A stretch of DNA of 64,000 bases from Corynebacterium tuberculostearicum (lineage in GTDB: Bacteria; Actinomycetota; Actinomycetes; Mycobacteriales; Mycobacteriaceae), in the NCBI RefSeq assembly GCF_030503735.1, contig NZ_CP073096.1, positions 2,108,001-2,172,000 on the forward strand, in the 5' to 3' direction. Below the pieces are notes generated by a model. That model did no database searches and was not told the DNA's origin. It worked only from the letters and a program-made list of their open reading frames with translations. The translations under genes were made by a program, and so were the position numbers. How positions within the stretch are numbered: position 1 is the stretch's first letter; every line of letters begins with the position of its first letter. Below are positions 18,758 to 27,878 of this stretch, one piece after another.

Positions 18758-20446
18758 GTGAACAAGTCAGAAGGAAAAAACGGTGCTAAAGGCTGGCTCA
18801 TCGCGCTCGGCGCATTGGTCGGCCTTGTCCTGATCGCGGGCATTGCTTATGCCTGGGATGTCGCGGCAAACCAGGACAAGATTCCGCGCGCCGTCTCCGT
18901 CAACGGCGTGGACATCTCCGCCATGGATCGCACCGCAGCCGTGGAGAAGCTCGAAGACGAGCTTGCGGGTGTAGAAACCGAGCCCGTGAGCGTTACCTCC
19001 GGCGACCTGCACACCGATTTCGTTCCCTCCGAGTCGGGCCTCGCCCTGGATAACCAGCGCGCCGTAGACAATATTGAAGAGCCTTCCCTCAATCCTTTTA
19101 CCCGTCTGTATAGCTTCTTCCGCTCCACCCGGGATATTCCGGTGGAGACCAACGTGGATGAGGCACAGCTGCAACCGGCTCTGGACCGCGTGAAGAAGGA
19201 TCTCTCCACCGATCCAGTTGATGGCATGTTGGAGCTCAACAATGGTGAGCTCAAGGTTACCGACCCCAAGCTCGGTCAAACCGTGGATGCTGGCACCCTG
19301 CACAATGCGGTTACGGATAATTGGCTCGCTTCCGAGGGCGTAAATGTGGACCCAGAAGAAGTAGAACCAGCCATCAATGATGCGGCTATCGAGGCCATGC
19401 GCACTGGCGATGCCGCCAAGGCGCTGGATAATCCCATTACCTTGAAGGCCAAGAATAATGTCAGCGCTACCCTGAATAAGCCGGAAATCTCCCAGTTCAC
19501 CAGCATTGAAAAGAAGGACGGCAAGCTTAAGCTCGCCGTGGATACCAACCGCGCGCAAGAGCTGCTGGCCGAGCGCTCCGAGGGCGCCGATGTCCCCGGC
19601 GTAAATGCCAAGATTTCCTTCAACGGCAACGACAAGCAGGTTACCCCGTCCGAGGATGGTGAGATCATCGACTGGGAGCCGACCATGAAGGACTTTGATA
19701 AGCGCGTGACCGGCGATGACCGCGAGTGGGACGCTACCTATAAGCCGGACCCGGCTGAGTTCACCACCGAAGATGCCAAGAAGGCGACCTTCAACGACAC
19801 CGTGGGCGAGTTCACCACCGAGGGCTACTCGGCTGCCTCCGGCAAGAACATCGAGTTGGTGGCCCAAGAGGTCAATGGCGCCGTGGTCAACCCAGGCGAG
19901 ACTTTCTCCCTCAACGGCCACACCGGTCCCCGCGGCACGGCGCAAGGCTACGTTGAGTCCGGCATCATTATCGATGGCCACTCCGGCTCCGCCGTGGGCG
20001 GCGGCATTTCCCAGTTCGCCACCACCTTGTACAACGCTGCTTATTTTGCGGGCATGGAAGATACCGCCCACACCCCGCACTCGTACTACATTTCCCGCTA
20101 CCCCGCCGGCCGCGAAGCCACCGTTTACGAAGGCGCCATCGACCTGCAGTTCACCAATACCTTCAATACCCCGGTCCGTCTTGAGACCGACTTCGGCGGC
20201 GGCAAGATTACCGTGCGTCTGAAGGGTACCAAGACTGTCGACGTCGAGTCTGTGAACAACGGCCGTTGGGCCAAGACCTCCCCACAGCCTATGTCCGTCC
20301 CAGGCAGCGACTGCTCGCCTTCTTCTGGCGCGCCGGGCTTTACGACGTCCGATACCCGCATCATCAAAGATCTAGGCGGCAAGGAGCTCTCCCGCGAGAC
20401 CACCACCACGGTCTACGACCCGCAGCCCATCGTCCGCTGTGGCTAG
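18758..20446 (+). CDS. VanW family protein with peptidoglycan-binding-like repeats
   Basis: A 562-aa protein starting with GTG. One N-terminal helix (about 12-34) anchors a long external part: one or two PG_binding_4-like modules (about 55-330) and then the VanW domain (about 340-500), with NPGETFSLNGHTGPR, GGGISQFATTLYNAA and HSYYISRYP motifs. Two Cys near the C-terminus may pair. Envelope function is probable but its activity is unknown. The next small gene begins at the stop codon of this one. Confidence 0.85.
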   Translation: MNKSEGKNGAKGWLIALGALVGLVLIAGIAYAWDVAANQDKIPRAVSVNGVDISAMDRTAAVEKLEDELAGVETEPVSVTSGDLHTDFVPSESGLALDNQRAVDNIEEPSLNPFTRLYSFFRSTRDIPVETNVDEAQLQPALDRVKKDLSTDPVDGMLELNNGELKVTDPKLGQTVDAGTLHNAVTDNWLASEGVNVDPEEVEPAINDAAIEAMRTGDAAKALDNPITLKAKNNVSATLNKPEISQFTSIEKKDGKLKLAVDTNRAQELLAERSEGADVPGVNAKISFNGNDKQVTPSEDGEIIDWEPTMKDFDKRVTGDDREWDATYKPDPAEFTTEDAKKATFNDTVGEFTTEGYSAASGKNIELVAQEVNGAVVNPGETFSLNGHTGPRGTAQGYVESGIIIDGHSGSAVGGGISQFATTLYNAAYFAGMEDTAHTPHSYYISRYPAGREATVYEGAIDLQFTNTFNTPVRLETDFGGGKITVRLKGTKTVDVESVNNGRWAKTSPQPMSVPGSDCSPSSGAPGFTTSDTRIIKDLGGKELSRETTTTVYDPQPIVRCG

Positions 20447-20744
20447 TAGCCTCGGCTCCATGGAAGAGCGAACCCTTACCACGCTCATATTTGGCAACGT
20501 GGTCATTCAGTCCAACCTGCGTGGGGCAGAGCTTCGCATCTACAGCGAAGACTGGCGCGCATATCAGCTCCGCACCGATCTTGGAGTGACGTTCCGTGCC
20601 CCGTTAGATGACATCCGCGGCACCGTGCCTCAGCGTGATGTGGCCGAGCTTGCGGAGAGATTCTTCGAGCTGGCTGCCGCAGAACTAGAGGCGCACTATC
20701 CAGGCGGGGTAGAACGGGCACAAAAAGAACTTGGGGTTAAGTAG
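20439..20744 (+). pseudogene. Small conserved protein, 3' end replaced by an IS insertion
   Basis: A 94-101-aa soluble protein (start GTG 20439, or more likely ATG 20460, MEERTLTTLIFGN) of unknown family, coupled to the VanW gene. Its present end ...AQKELGVK is created by the terminal bases of an IS1249-like element at 20734. The original end lies at 36176-36201: joining the two sides of the 8-bp duplication gives ...AQKELAQWLSRKA and stop, a 99-aa protein from ATG 20460. Only the last three residues of the current product are foreign and the rest of the frame is intact, so the protein may still work. Confidence 0.8.
20726..20733. repeat. Left target-site duplication of the IS1249-like element
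   Basis: AGAACTTG here matches 36168-36175 exactly and flanks the element's ends. Confidence 0.92.
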
Positions 20745-21582
20745 CAAAAAGTGTGTCTGAGTTACAGCGCTCTTGCTGCTCAGGCTGGGTAAATCGGGCG
20801 GATATAAGGTCTTTATGCTTATATCTGCCCGTTCCGTGTTCAATCCATCGGAATGGCACCCGCATGTGCTAGCCGGGGGTTGGTGTGCTTTCTGGGTGAG
20901 TAAAAACAGACCACGATGCCCGGTATGTGCTGGGCAAATGAAGAAAAACGGAACCACATCCAAAGGCACAACCAGGTGGCGGTGCAAAGACCCGAACTGC
21001 GGCAGCTCCACGACACGAACTCGCACCGATCTCACGCAGGCCTGCGACTTTAAAGCCTTCGTCTCCTATGTCACCTCCACAGCGACGTTGTCTGAACTCG
21101 CCGGGCAACAAAGGGTGAGTCGTTGGACACTTGATCGCCGATTCGAACCGTTTTGGCTCATCGACGTCCCCAACGACGGTGCCCCGCAGCGCGTCTACGA
21201 TCAGATCTTCATCGACGGCACCTACACCGCGGCTGGCTGCCTACTTGTGGCAGCCAGCCGCGGCCACGTCATTGCGTGGCACTGGACCAAACACGAAACA
21301 GCCCACGCATACACGCAGCTACTTCGCAAAATCGCCGAGCCACTCTGCGTCGTCCTCGACGGCGGACAAGGCGCACTCACCGCGATTAAAGCCTGCTGAC
21401 CACACGCGATGATTCAGCGTTGTCTCGTCCATGCACAACGCGTCATCCGCCGCTACACCACCTCACGGCCGCGCACCGACGCCGGCAAAACCATCTACGC
21501 ACTGGCACTGAAACTAACCCGTGTCACCACGCTCGAACAGGCACGGGAGTAGACGCTACGTCTGCACGACTTCGGTCAGGTA

Positions 21583-21590
21583 TTCAAAAC
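21583..21590. repeat. Left target-site duplication of the IS6 composite
   Basis: TTCAAAAC here matches 35606-35613 exactly; 8 bp is the IS6-family duplication size. Confidence 0.92.
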
Positions 21591-22030
21591 GGTGCTGTTG
21601 CAAAGTTGGGGCAGTAGGAAGAGCGACGTGAAATTATCACAGCCATGGGCATCTTTTCCGGTCGGCATTTCCCCCGTGAAATCATCCTGTGGGCGGTGCG
21701 GTGGTACTGCCGCTACGGCGTGAGCTACCGCGATCTCGAAGAGATGATGACCGAGCGGGGTGTGCCAGTCGATCACACCACGATCTACCGCTGGGTGCAG
21801 AAATACGCCCCTGAGTTGGATAAGCACACTCGGTGGTACCGGCAGGTACCTGACTGGCAGGCCAGTTCCTGGCGGGTGGATGAGACCTATATTCGGGTCG
21901 GCGGCACGTGGTGCTATCTCTACCGGGCTATTACCGCCGGTGGGCAGACCCTGGACTTTTATCTCTCTCCGAAGCGCAATGTCGCGGCGGCGGGCCTGAC
22001 CCCCGGAAAGTGGACACGTCGGGGGGTTAG

Positions 22031-22927
22031 CTATGCTGCTTTGGTCAGTGTAGCTGATGCGAGTGCTTCGAAGTCATCGGGAGCTAGAAGGTTACACCAC
22101 GAGTGTCGCCGGCGCGTGTTGTAGCGCATGCACCACCGGAAGACTTCCTGCCGGCAGGTTATCGGATTGTCAAAGATTTTCCGATCACGCAGCACTTCAC
22201 GTTTTAGGGTGGCGTTAAATGACTCTGCCAGGGCATTATCGGCACTCGTTCCTACCGCGCCCATGGATTGGCGTACACCCAGCGACGAGCAGTATTTTCT
22301 AAACGCTTGTGAGGTGTACACGCTGCCGTGATCGGAATGAAAAATGGCCCCGTCAAGACTTCCACGCACACCATGTGCGTGGGCTAGAGCATCAATGACC
22401 AACGAGACACGCATGTGGTCTGCGAGTGCATAACCTGCAAGTTTCCGTGAATAGGTGTCAATGACTGTAGCCAAATACATGTTCTTGCCACCCTTACACG
22501 GCAGGTAGGTAATGTCGCCGACATACACACGGTTCGGCTCGTCAGCTGTGAATGTACGGCCTACTAGATCTGGCATGACACGGTGACCAGGCTTGCGCCT
22601 GGTGGTGATGCATCGACGCCGTTTGCTAAAGCCTTTTAGCCCCATGTTTTTCATGATGCGTGCAACCTTCTTATGATTGACCGGGGTATACGCTGGGTCT
22701 TCCTTGAGGCTTGCGGCGATGCGTTTAGCACCATAAAGCCCGTTCTCATCATCAAAGATGGTTGTAATTCTTGCACCAATAAGGGCATCGGAATACATCT
22801 TTAACCTGCGCTTTTTACGGGTGCTGACCCATTTATAGAACGAGGAACGATTCAGCTTTAAAACGTGGCACATCCGCTTAACCGAGTACTCGGTTCGGTG
22901 GTCATAGACAAACTGGAAGCGGATCAC
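22031..22927 (-). CDS. IS3-family transposase OrfB (copy 1)
   Basis: A 298-aa catalytic subunit: an HTH_21-like N-terminal part (FGLYGAKRIAASL type, here ENGLYGAKRIAASLKED), then the rve integrase core with Asp of YVGDITYLPC, Asp of FHSDHGSVYTS and Glu of ALAESFNATLKRE. Starts with GTG overlapping the orfA stop (GTGA). Identical protein in all four copies. Confidence 0.95.
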   Translation of the reverse strand: MIRFQFVYDHRTEYSVKRMCHVLKLNRSSFYKWVSTRKKRRLKMYSDALIGARITTIFDDENGLYGAKRIAASLKEDPAYTPVNHKKVARIMKNMGLKGFSKRRRCITTRRKPGHRVMPDLVGRTFTADEPNRVYVGDITYLPCKGGKNMYLATVIDTYSRKLAGYALADHMRVSLVIDALAHAHGVRGSLDGAIFHSDHGSVYTSQAFRKYCSSLGVRQSMGAVGTSADNALAESFNATLKREVLRDRKIFDNPITCRQEVFRWCMRYNTRRRHSWCNLLAPDDFEALASATLTKAA

Positions 22928-23223
22928 CAGCGTGTCTCTTCGGCAAAATATTTCGCGGCCTTGCGCAGGATATCGCGTTCTTCGCGCAGCTTCGCGTTCT
23001 CTTTTTCCAGCTGGCGGATTCGCTCAGAATCATTCGTCGCTTGGGCTTTATCATGCACGGCTTTAATGCGGGCACGTTTGCCGGTGCCGTACTTTTTGAC
23101 CCAAGAATGCAGCGAGGCTCGATTAATACCGAGCTCCGCTGATGCTGAGTTCAACGAGAGGTCCTCATTGTTTTCATAGAGGGCCACGGCATCGCGTTTG
23201 AACTGTTCGGAATACCTGGACAT
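22924..23223 (-). CDS. IS3-family transposase OrfA (copy 1)
   Basis: A 99-aa DNA-binding subunit with an N-terminal helix-turn-helix ([20 protein letters not shown]) and a C-terminal coiled coil (about 62-90, [20 protein letters not shown]). It ends in TGGTGA, overlapping orfB. No A6G slippery run was seen, so OrfB may be made by coupling or by a different slip site. Confidence 0.93.
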   Translation of the reverse strand: MSRYSEQFKRDAVALYENNEDLSLNSASAELGINRASLHSWVKKYGTGKRARIKAVHDKAQATNDSERIRQLEKENAKLREERDILRKAAKYFAEETRW

Positions 23224-23740
23224 GGTGGTAGATTACCTTTCTTCCCAGCCCAACCGGGCTGGATATCAGGTGTCCACCAAAAAGGGGTCAGGTCCGGCCA
23301 AGCGTTTCCTGGCCAAGGCGCTGCGATCGAATACGACAGCCGGGTCCCCGCGGGTAATTAATACAGATAAGGCACCCTCCCTGGCCAAGGCGATCTCCGA
23401 GCTGAAGGCGGAGGGAATCTGCCCTCAGACGGTGGAGCACCGTCAGGTGAAATACCTGAACAACGTTCTCGAGGGAGATCATGGCCGGTTGAAACGAATC
23501 CTGGGACCGAAGGGGGCGTTCAAAAATCGGACGTCTGCCTACCGGACGTTGAAAGGGATGGAAGCGATGCATTCATTGCGGAAAGGTCCGGGCACGATGT
23601 TTGCTTATGGGCACCCCAATCCGGACGCGGTGATCGTCAACCGGGTCTTCGAGACGGCCTGAGAACGCCGGCACGCAGCGGCCATCAGGAAATGAGAAAC
23701 TGGGTCGTCACGGCTCTCCGCCCAACTTTGCAACAGCACC

Positions 23741-24016
23741 TAATGACTACGGTGTCACTGGAGAAAGGCCGTGCCCCAGCGACGGTCAACAAGGTCAGCA
23801 AGAAGCTGATGGAAATCCTAGGCTCGCCAACCTGATTAACGAATTGTCGACCCCACCAATGAGGCCAAGGAACTGGTTAACGGCCTGTTGCAACCACCAA
23901 TTAACGCTGGCTTGCAAACGAAGATGATAAACATTTGGGCTACGGACACTTCACATTGGTCTAGATGCTTGCGTTCCTTCCTTGCAACAGAATCTAAAGC
24001 CGATGAGATGGACTGC
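23741..24016. other. Transposon interior without a recognisable gene
   Basis: The first 90 bp can be read MTTVSLEKGRAPATVNKV and on to a stop after about 30 codons, possibly the tail of a lost gene. Nothing else coherent was seen on either strand. Confidence 0.4.
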
Positions 24017-24484
24017 TCAGTACATGGGGATTTCTGGACCTTGGTTACGGAATTTTTCGGGCAAGCACCCGAATTCAACCTCCCATATATGAAACTCACT
24101 CGGCAAGAATGTAGGCTCCTTTTTCTGCCGAGAAACGACATCAGCTTGAGCTGCTTCACGCGTGGTAAATGCAGCTAGTATATCTGGGCTAATTTCCTGG
24201 TAGCGCGCGGAAGAATTTTGCGCATACCCCTCCCTGAAAACAAGATAAACAAGTCTCGGGAAATGACCCTTGTTTAGTTTCCCTCTCCAGCCTTGAAGGG
24301 GAACTTGCTCAGTCCAACAGGTTATATCTGAAGAATCAACATGCTCGCCCATGGCACGCTCCTGCTCCCTGGTTAAAGCTATTCCGACGAATTCCTCGTC
24401 ATACGTAGCTTCCGTACGCGCAAAGAGCACAAGGATTCTAGCCTGGTTGCTGTTATCTGAAGTTCTACCTATTAAACCTTGCAT
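24017..24484 (-). CDS. Unknown 155-aa protein of the transposon cargo
   Basis: A soluble, charged protein beginning MQGLIGRTSDNSNQARILVLFARTE, with no signal peptide or helix and with four Cys/Trp-containing patches (CWTEQVPLQGW, EVEFGCLPEKF). I do not recognise the family. Its start overlaps the end of the upstream truncated gene by 13 bp, suggesting one former operon. Lower GC content than the chromosome. Confidence 0.5.
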   Translation of the reverse strand: MQGLIGRTSDNSNQARILVLFARTEATYDEEFVGIALTREQERAMGEHVDSSDITCWTEQVPLQGWRGKLNKGHFPRLVYLVFREGYAQNSSARYQEISPDILAAFTTREAAQADVVSRQKKEPTFLPSEFHIWEVEFGCLPEKFRNQGPEIPMY

Positions 24485-24854
24485 GCTTCTCTAAACGGTT
24501 TAGTGTTAACAGTCGCAGTGTAAGTTTCATCACCGTCTACGATAGTTCCCGTAGTCGAGCCAATAAAGTTCGTATCCACTAAGCCATTGCATTGAAACTC
24601 AAGGTTTTTCTGTTCGAGTTTGGATTGTCCCCGATTGTAAGAGCGCGTAGGAATGCCAGACTTTAATGGTGCGTCTCTCCATACCGTCCAATACTGATAC
24701 TTAAGTTTACTCTCGTGTTTGATAGAAGTTACCGGACGACTACACCTAGTCACCGGCTTAAAACCGATGATCCTTGCGTCACCATCGCCGGTCTTAGTTC
24801 GTACATGAACTTCTGTGGGTTCGAGTACGCCCGGTCCATAATCTGGAGTTGCAG
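24472..24854 (-). pseudogene. 5'-truncated unknown gene, cut by an IS3-family element
   Basis: The frame is open up to the IS end at 24855 and reads ATPDYGPGVLEPTEVHVRTK and onward to ...KPFREACKV. It is beta-rich in appearance with two Cys (TRCSRP, FQCNG), possibly an external domain whose signal peptide and start were removed by the insertion. An internal GTG at 24753 could give a 93-aa product. Family not recognised. Confidence 0.5.
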
Positions 24855-26156
24855 TGAAGCGTCCTGGGTTTAGTTCCTACCTCAGCTAAGGAAGGATTGA
24901 ACTATGCCCAGAAAGTACTCCGTCGAGTTCAAGGAGAAGGCGGTCCATCAGATCATCGAAATGGTCCGCTTGGAGTCCTGCTCACTGCAGCGCGCCTACA
25001 CGGAGGTTGGTGCGCTGCTTGGGGTATCTCACCATACGTTGCGGGCTTGGTATCGTGACAGCGCTTCAGTACGTGATGACTCTGACGCTTCAGGCGGCGA
25101 GACAATGGAAGAAGAGCTCAAGCGTCTGCGCCGCGAAAACCGCGAACTTAAACGAGCAAACGGGATTCTTAAGACTGCTTCGGCTTTTTCGCAGCGGAAC
25201 TCGACCGACCCACGACCAAATGATCTCTACATCGACGCGTATAAGGATCAGTTTGGGGTCGAGGCCATCTGCCGAGTCCTGAAACAAGCAGATCGTGGAT
25301 TCATTACTTCACGCGGCTACCGCAAAGCCACTACACGTGTTCCCAGTGCAAGGGCCTTAAGCGATAGCCTGCTCATCCCAGAAATACAGCGTGTGCATGC
25401 GGAGAATTTCTCGGTCTACGGAATCCGCAAGATGCGGCACGCGATGAACCGTGAAGGCTTTCATATCGGCCGTGACAAGACCGCCCGATTAATGAAGCTA
25501 GCAGGTGTTTCCGGCCGCAGACGCGGACGAACCCCCGTGACACGATTAGCCCGAAGACGCCGGATCATCGCCCGGACCTAGTGCAGCGAAACTTTCGTGC
25601 ACAAGCACCAGGAAGGTTGTGGGTTGCCGACATTACCTGCGTTCGCACCCTGTCAGGATTCGCCTACACCGCGTTTGTCGTGGATGTCTTCAGCCGAAAA
25701 ATTGTTGGTGTTGCTACACGCTCTACGATGCGTACCGATGCGCTGCCCATGGAGGCTTTGGAGCATGCGTTAACGACTGCTGGGCGAATCCATGGAAACC
25801 AGCTGATTCATCATAGCGATCGGGGCAGCCAGTACGTGTCACTGAAGTATTCCACCGCGCTAGCTGAGTCCGGAATCCGGCCGAGTGTGGGAACAGTCGG
25901 CGATTCTTATGACAATGCTCTAGCCGATACAGTCAATGGTCTCTACAAGGCGGAACTGATTCATGCCCAAGGTCCGTGGACGTCGGTCGGGGAAGTCGAA
26001 CTGGCCACCTTGCGGTGGGTGCATTGGTGGAACACTAAGCGGCTTCATGAAGCTTTGGACTACGCCACCCCACAGGAAGTAGAATCCGAGTACTATCTCA
26101 CCCAGCCCATCAACACAGGGCCGTAAAAGAAGCGGATCTAAACCCAGGACGCTTCA
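24855..26156 (+). mobile_element. Second IS3-family element (different type)
   Basis: Perfect terminal inverted repeat TGAAGCGTCCTGGGTTTAG (24855) and CTAAACCCAGGACGCTTCA (26156). Flanks GCAG and GAGG show no clear duplication, so the flanks may have been rearranged. It truncates the gene on its left and lies against a resolvase remnant on its right. Confidence 0.85.
24904..26126 (+). pseudogene. IS3-family transposase OrfAB, frameshifted
   Basis: The first part (24904-25581) runs from an OrfA-like HTH and coiled coil (EEELKRLRRENRELKRAN) straight into the OrfB N-terminus (DQFGVEAICRVL). The usual frame change is absent, apparently because a T run near 25187 is one base short. It ends at ARRRRIIART. 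The rest of OrfB (rve core: WVADITCVRT, HHSDRGSQYVS, NALADTVNGLYKAEL) is in another frame to 26126. Restoring one C in the C5 run near 25534 would rejoin them (PRDTISPKTPDHRPDLVQRNF). Both changes are in homopolymers, so sequencing error is possible. Confidence 0.75.
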
Positions 26157-26332
26157 GAGGGAGTAGAAAGCAGCACTAGCGCGAGAGTTTAGAGTTACCC
26201 ATCCCACTGTGTGTCAAGCGTCGAAAAGAGCGTAAGCACGGCGGCGTGCTAGAAAATATGCACACCCATCAGGTTTGTCATATAGAATCCACAGATGGGG
26301 ACTACCGATGGTTACTGTAAGTCATTCAAAGA
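26157..26332 (+). pseudogene. Resolvase C-terminal remnant (module A)
   Basis: Reads REX-KAALAREFRVTHPTV-CQASKRA-stop with an internal stop near the start. This is the Hin-type helix-turn-helix end of a serine recombinase. The next 80 bp resemble the tracts after modules B (28430) and C (29470). Only the last part of the gene is present. Confidence 0.6.
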
Positions 26333-26830
26333 CTAACGAAGGCGCCTAGTTGACGGTAGCGACTCTCCTAAAGGGCGAGGGTTGAAAGATTTCTGGAGAT
26401 TACAAGAACAACGGGTGATTAACTCTGATAACTGTGCTCGCTCTTCGATGTTAAGTCCGTGAACCATGGCTTTTTCTACGCTAAAGATCCTTTCCCTAGC
26501 TTGGGCTAGAAGTTCGGCCCCTATTGGGGTTAACTGTACCCTCCGGATCCTGCCGGATTCTGCTTGTTGAGGTCGAGAAACAAGCTCCTTTTCTTCCAAA
26601 CCTTTAATCACCTTGTTCATTGCCTGACGGCTTACGAAGGCACCCCTAGCCAGTTCAGAGTTTGACAGTTGGGAATACCTTCCCAATAGCTCCAAGCAAG
26701 CAAACTGTGGGACAGTAATCTTATACTCCCCTAATGATTCCTCCATCGCTGCCCGCAGAAGGGTGGTGAGTTCTTTTAGCTTGTATCCCGGCGAAAGGGT
26801 TAGCGATTCCTTGACAGGGGGTTGCTCCAT
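26333..26830 (-). CDS. MarR family transcriptional regulator
   Basis: A 165-aa winged-helix protein: YKLKELTTLLRAAMEESL dimer helix, recognition region LSNSELARGAFVSRQAMNKVIKGLEEKELVSR (about 58-90) and wing RIRRVQLTPIGAELL. Divergent from the VOC-domain gene with two inverted repeats in the 57-bp gap, one touching its own start codon; autorepression and control of the neighbour are likely. In staphylococci a MarR-type repressor (MepR) sits with mepB, and a MepB-like gene follows here as well. Confidence 0.88.
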   Translation of the reverse strand: MEQPPVKESLTLSPGYKLKELTTLLRAAMEESLGEYKITVPQFACLELLGRYSQLSNSELARGAFVSRQAMNKVIKGLEEKELVSRPQQAESGRIRRVQLTPIGAELLAQARERIFSVEKAMVHGLNIEERAQLSELITRCSCNLQKSFNPRPLGESLPSTRRLR

Positions 26831-26872
26831 GTCAATAGTATGACATACACTTTGAGTGTCAACACATTGACA
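26830..26872. promoter_or_regulatory. Paired MarR-type operators
   Basis: TGTCAATAGTATGACA (26830-26845) and TGTCAACACATTGACA (26857-26872). The second is a perfect TGTCAA-4-TTGACA inverted repeat and the first a 5-bp one. Centres are 27 bp apart. They lie between divergent starts, where a repressor would block both. Confidence 0.75.
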
Positions 26873-26887
26873 TAGAAGGGGTATTCA

Positions 26888-27259
26888 ATGACTACTGTCG
26901 GACCAGACTTTGTTGCACTCCAAGTTCGCGATTTAGAAGAATCGGCACAGTTCTACGAGCAACGGCTAGGGCTGCAACGCTCTCCACACCATCCTGATGA
27001 CGCAATCGTGTTCAATACGCATCCCATACCTTTCGCTGTGCGAAAGCCGCTGCCAGGGGTTGATCTCGATGTAACTTCTCCTTATCCAGGAACAGGGGTC
27101 GCATTATGGATCTACGTTCCAAATTCCCAGCAGCTATTTGATGAACTCGAGGAATACGGGGTAAAAGTCGAAACCCCCCTTAATGAAACCCCGTTTGGCA
27201 CGGCCTTTAGTCTGCGAGACCCCGATGGCTATCTACTCACAATCCATGACAAAAAGTAG
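26888..27259 (+). CDS. VOC family protein (glyoxalase/bleomycin-resistance fold)
   Basis: A 123-aa protein with the paired beta-alpha-beta-beta-beta modules: FVALQVRDLEESAQFYEQRLGL at the start and GTAFSLRDPDGYLLTIHDK at the end, where the Glu/His metal-ligand positions are only partly kept (no first-strand His). It may bind a drug or thiol adduct rather than act as glyoxalase I. GAAGGGG precedes the ATG. Controlled in all probability by the divergent MarR protein. Confidence 0.85.
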   Translation: MTTVGPDFVALQVRDLEESAQFYEQRLGLQRSPHHPDDAIVFNTHPIPFAVRKPLPGVDLDVTSPYPGTGVALWIYVPNSQQLFDELEEYGVKVETPLNETPFGTAFSLRDPDGYLLTIHDKK

Positions 27260-27313
27260 GCAAGCTAGCTAATAAGAAACACTTCCTACCGCCTATCCAG
27301 GAGGAATAGGCGG

Positions 27314-27751
27314 TCAGAATTCTGTAAACGATGCCTGTTGCTGCTTTTGAGTCTTTAAAGCGTTGGAGTTCAGCCCCTCACACCATGGTGGATATACCCT
27401 AAATCCTCTCTTTCCTGGGGCTGCTCCGGAGGTAATACCGAGACGTTGTAAATCTTGATTGCTAAATTGAAACACACCTCGGTGATCTCCTTGAATCACA
27501 AAGACTAGGAGACCGTCGCCGCAGGAAGAATCTTCAAAAGGCACGGATTCCCCTTCATGGTTGCGTTGCCAGAATGCTACAAAGGCTCCCGGCTTAGAAG
27601 GCGTGGTGCGTGCTGTGCGAACATGCCAGGTTTTAGCTCCCAGCTCGGCTATTCCCGATTCATAATTCGCATTATCACTTGTTTCATTGATGGTGCCCTC
27701 TAAATTAAAGGCCGCCATAAATTGGTAAAAGGAATCAAACTTCATCTTCAA
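27314..27751 (-). CDS. MepB-like protein
   Basis: A 145-aa protein matching the MepB family: AKTWHVRTARTTPSKPGAFV, AFWQRNHEGESVPFED, GLLVFVIQGDHRGVFQFS and a C-terminal GKRGFRVYPPWCE. MepB is encoded with the MepR/MepA multidrug system of S. aureus and its biochemical role is unknown. Here it is convergent with the VOC gene and no MATE pump is adjacent. Another copy of the system elsewhere cannot be excluded. Confidence 0.7.
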   Translation of the reverse strand: MKMKFDSFYQFMAAFNLEGTINETSDNANYESGIAELGAKTWHVRTARTTPSKPGAFVAFWQRNHEGESVPFEDSSCGDGLLVFVIQGDHRGVFQFSNQDLQRLGITSGAAPGKRGFRVYPPWCEGLNSNALKTQKQQQASFTEF

Positions 27752-27878
27752 GGCGATATCCGCATCTTTTTCATTTAGCTTTGAAGCTTAAGGAAAGTAT
27801 CAGAGGGTAACAAGTTTGCCGCGTTATCTCGCACCTTGTCGCATGCCGTAGAGGAAAAGGACTACCAAACGACGGGGG

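Larger units (their letters stand above)
21992..23295 (-). mobile_element. IS3-family element, copy 1 (1304 bp)
   Basis: Ends GGGCCTGACCCCC and GGGGTCAGGTCC form an imperfect inverted repeat. The flanking 3-bp duplication is GGC (21989-21991 and 23296-23298). It carries orfA and orfB on the minus strand. It shares with copy 4 a G in a Leu codon of orfA (near 23010) that is A in copies 2 and 3. Confidence 0.95.
21645..23662 (+). pseudogene. IS6-family transposase (left copy), interrupted
   Basis: The N-terminal 115 or so codons (21645-21991) end at NVAAA, where the IS3-type element is inserted; the rest resumes at 23296 (AKRFLAKAL) and ends at 23662. The duplicated GGC at both sides would restore the 236-aa frame if the insert left precisely. 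The DDE residues are split between the halves: Asp of WRVDETYIR in the first, Asp of NTDKAP and Glu of NNVLEGDHG in the second. Confidence 0.9.
21591..23740 (+). mobile_element. Left IS6-family copy, interrupted by IS3-type copy 1
   Basis: Ends GGTGCTGTTGC (21591) and GCAACAGCACC (23740). It is 2150 bp long, exactly the 843 bp of the right copy plus 1304 bp of IS3 insertion plus a 3-bp duplication. It differs from the right copy by substitutions such as Arg for Leu and Ile for Val near the transposase N-terminus. Confidence 0.92.
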
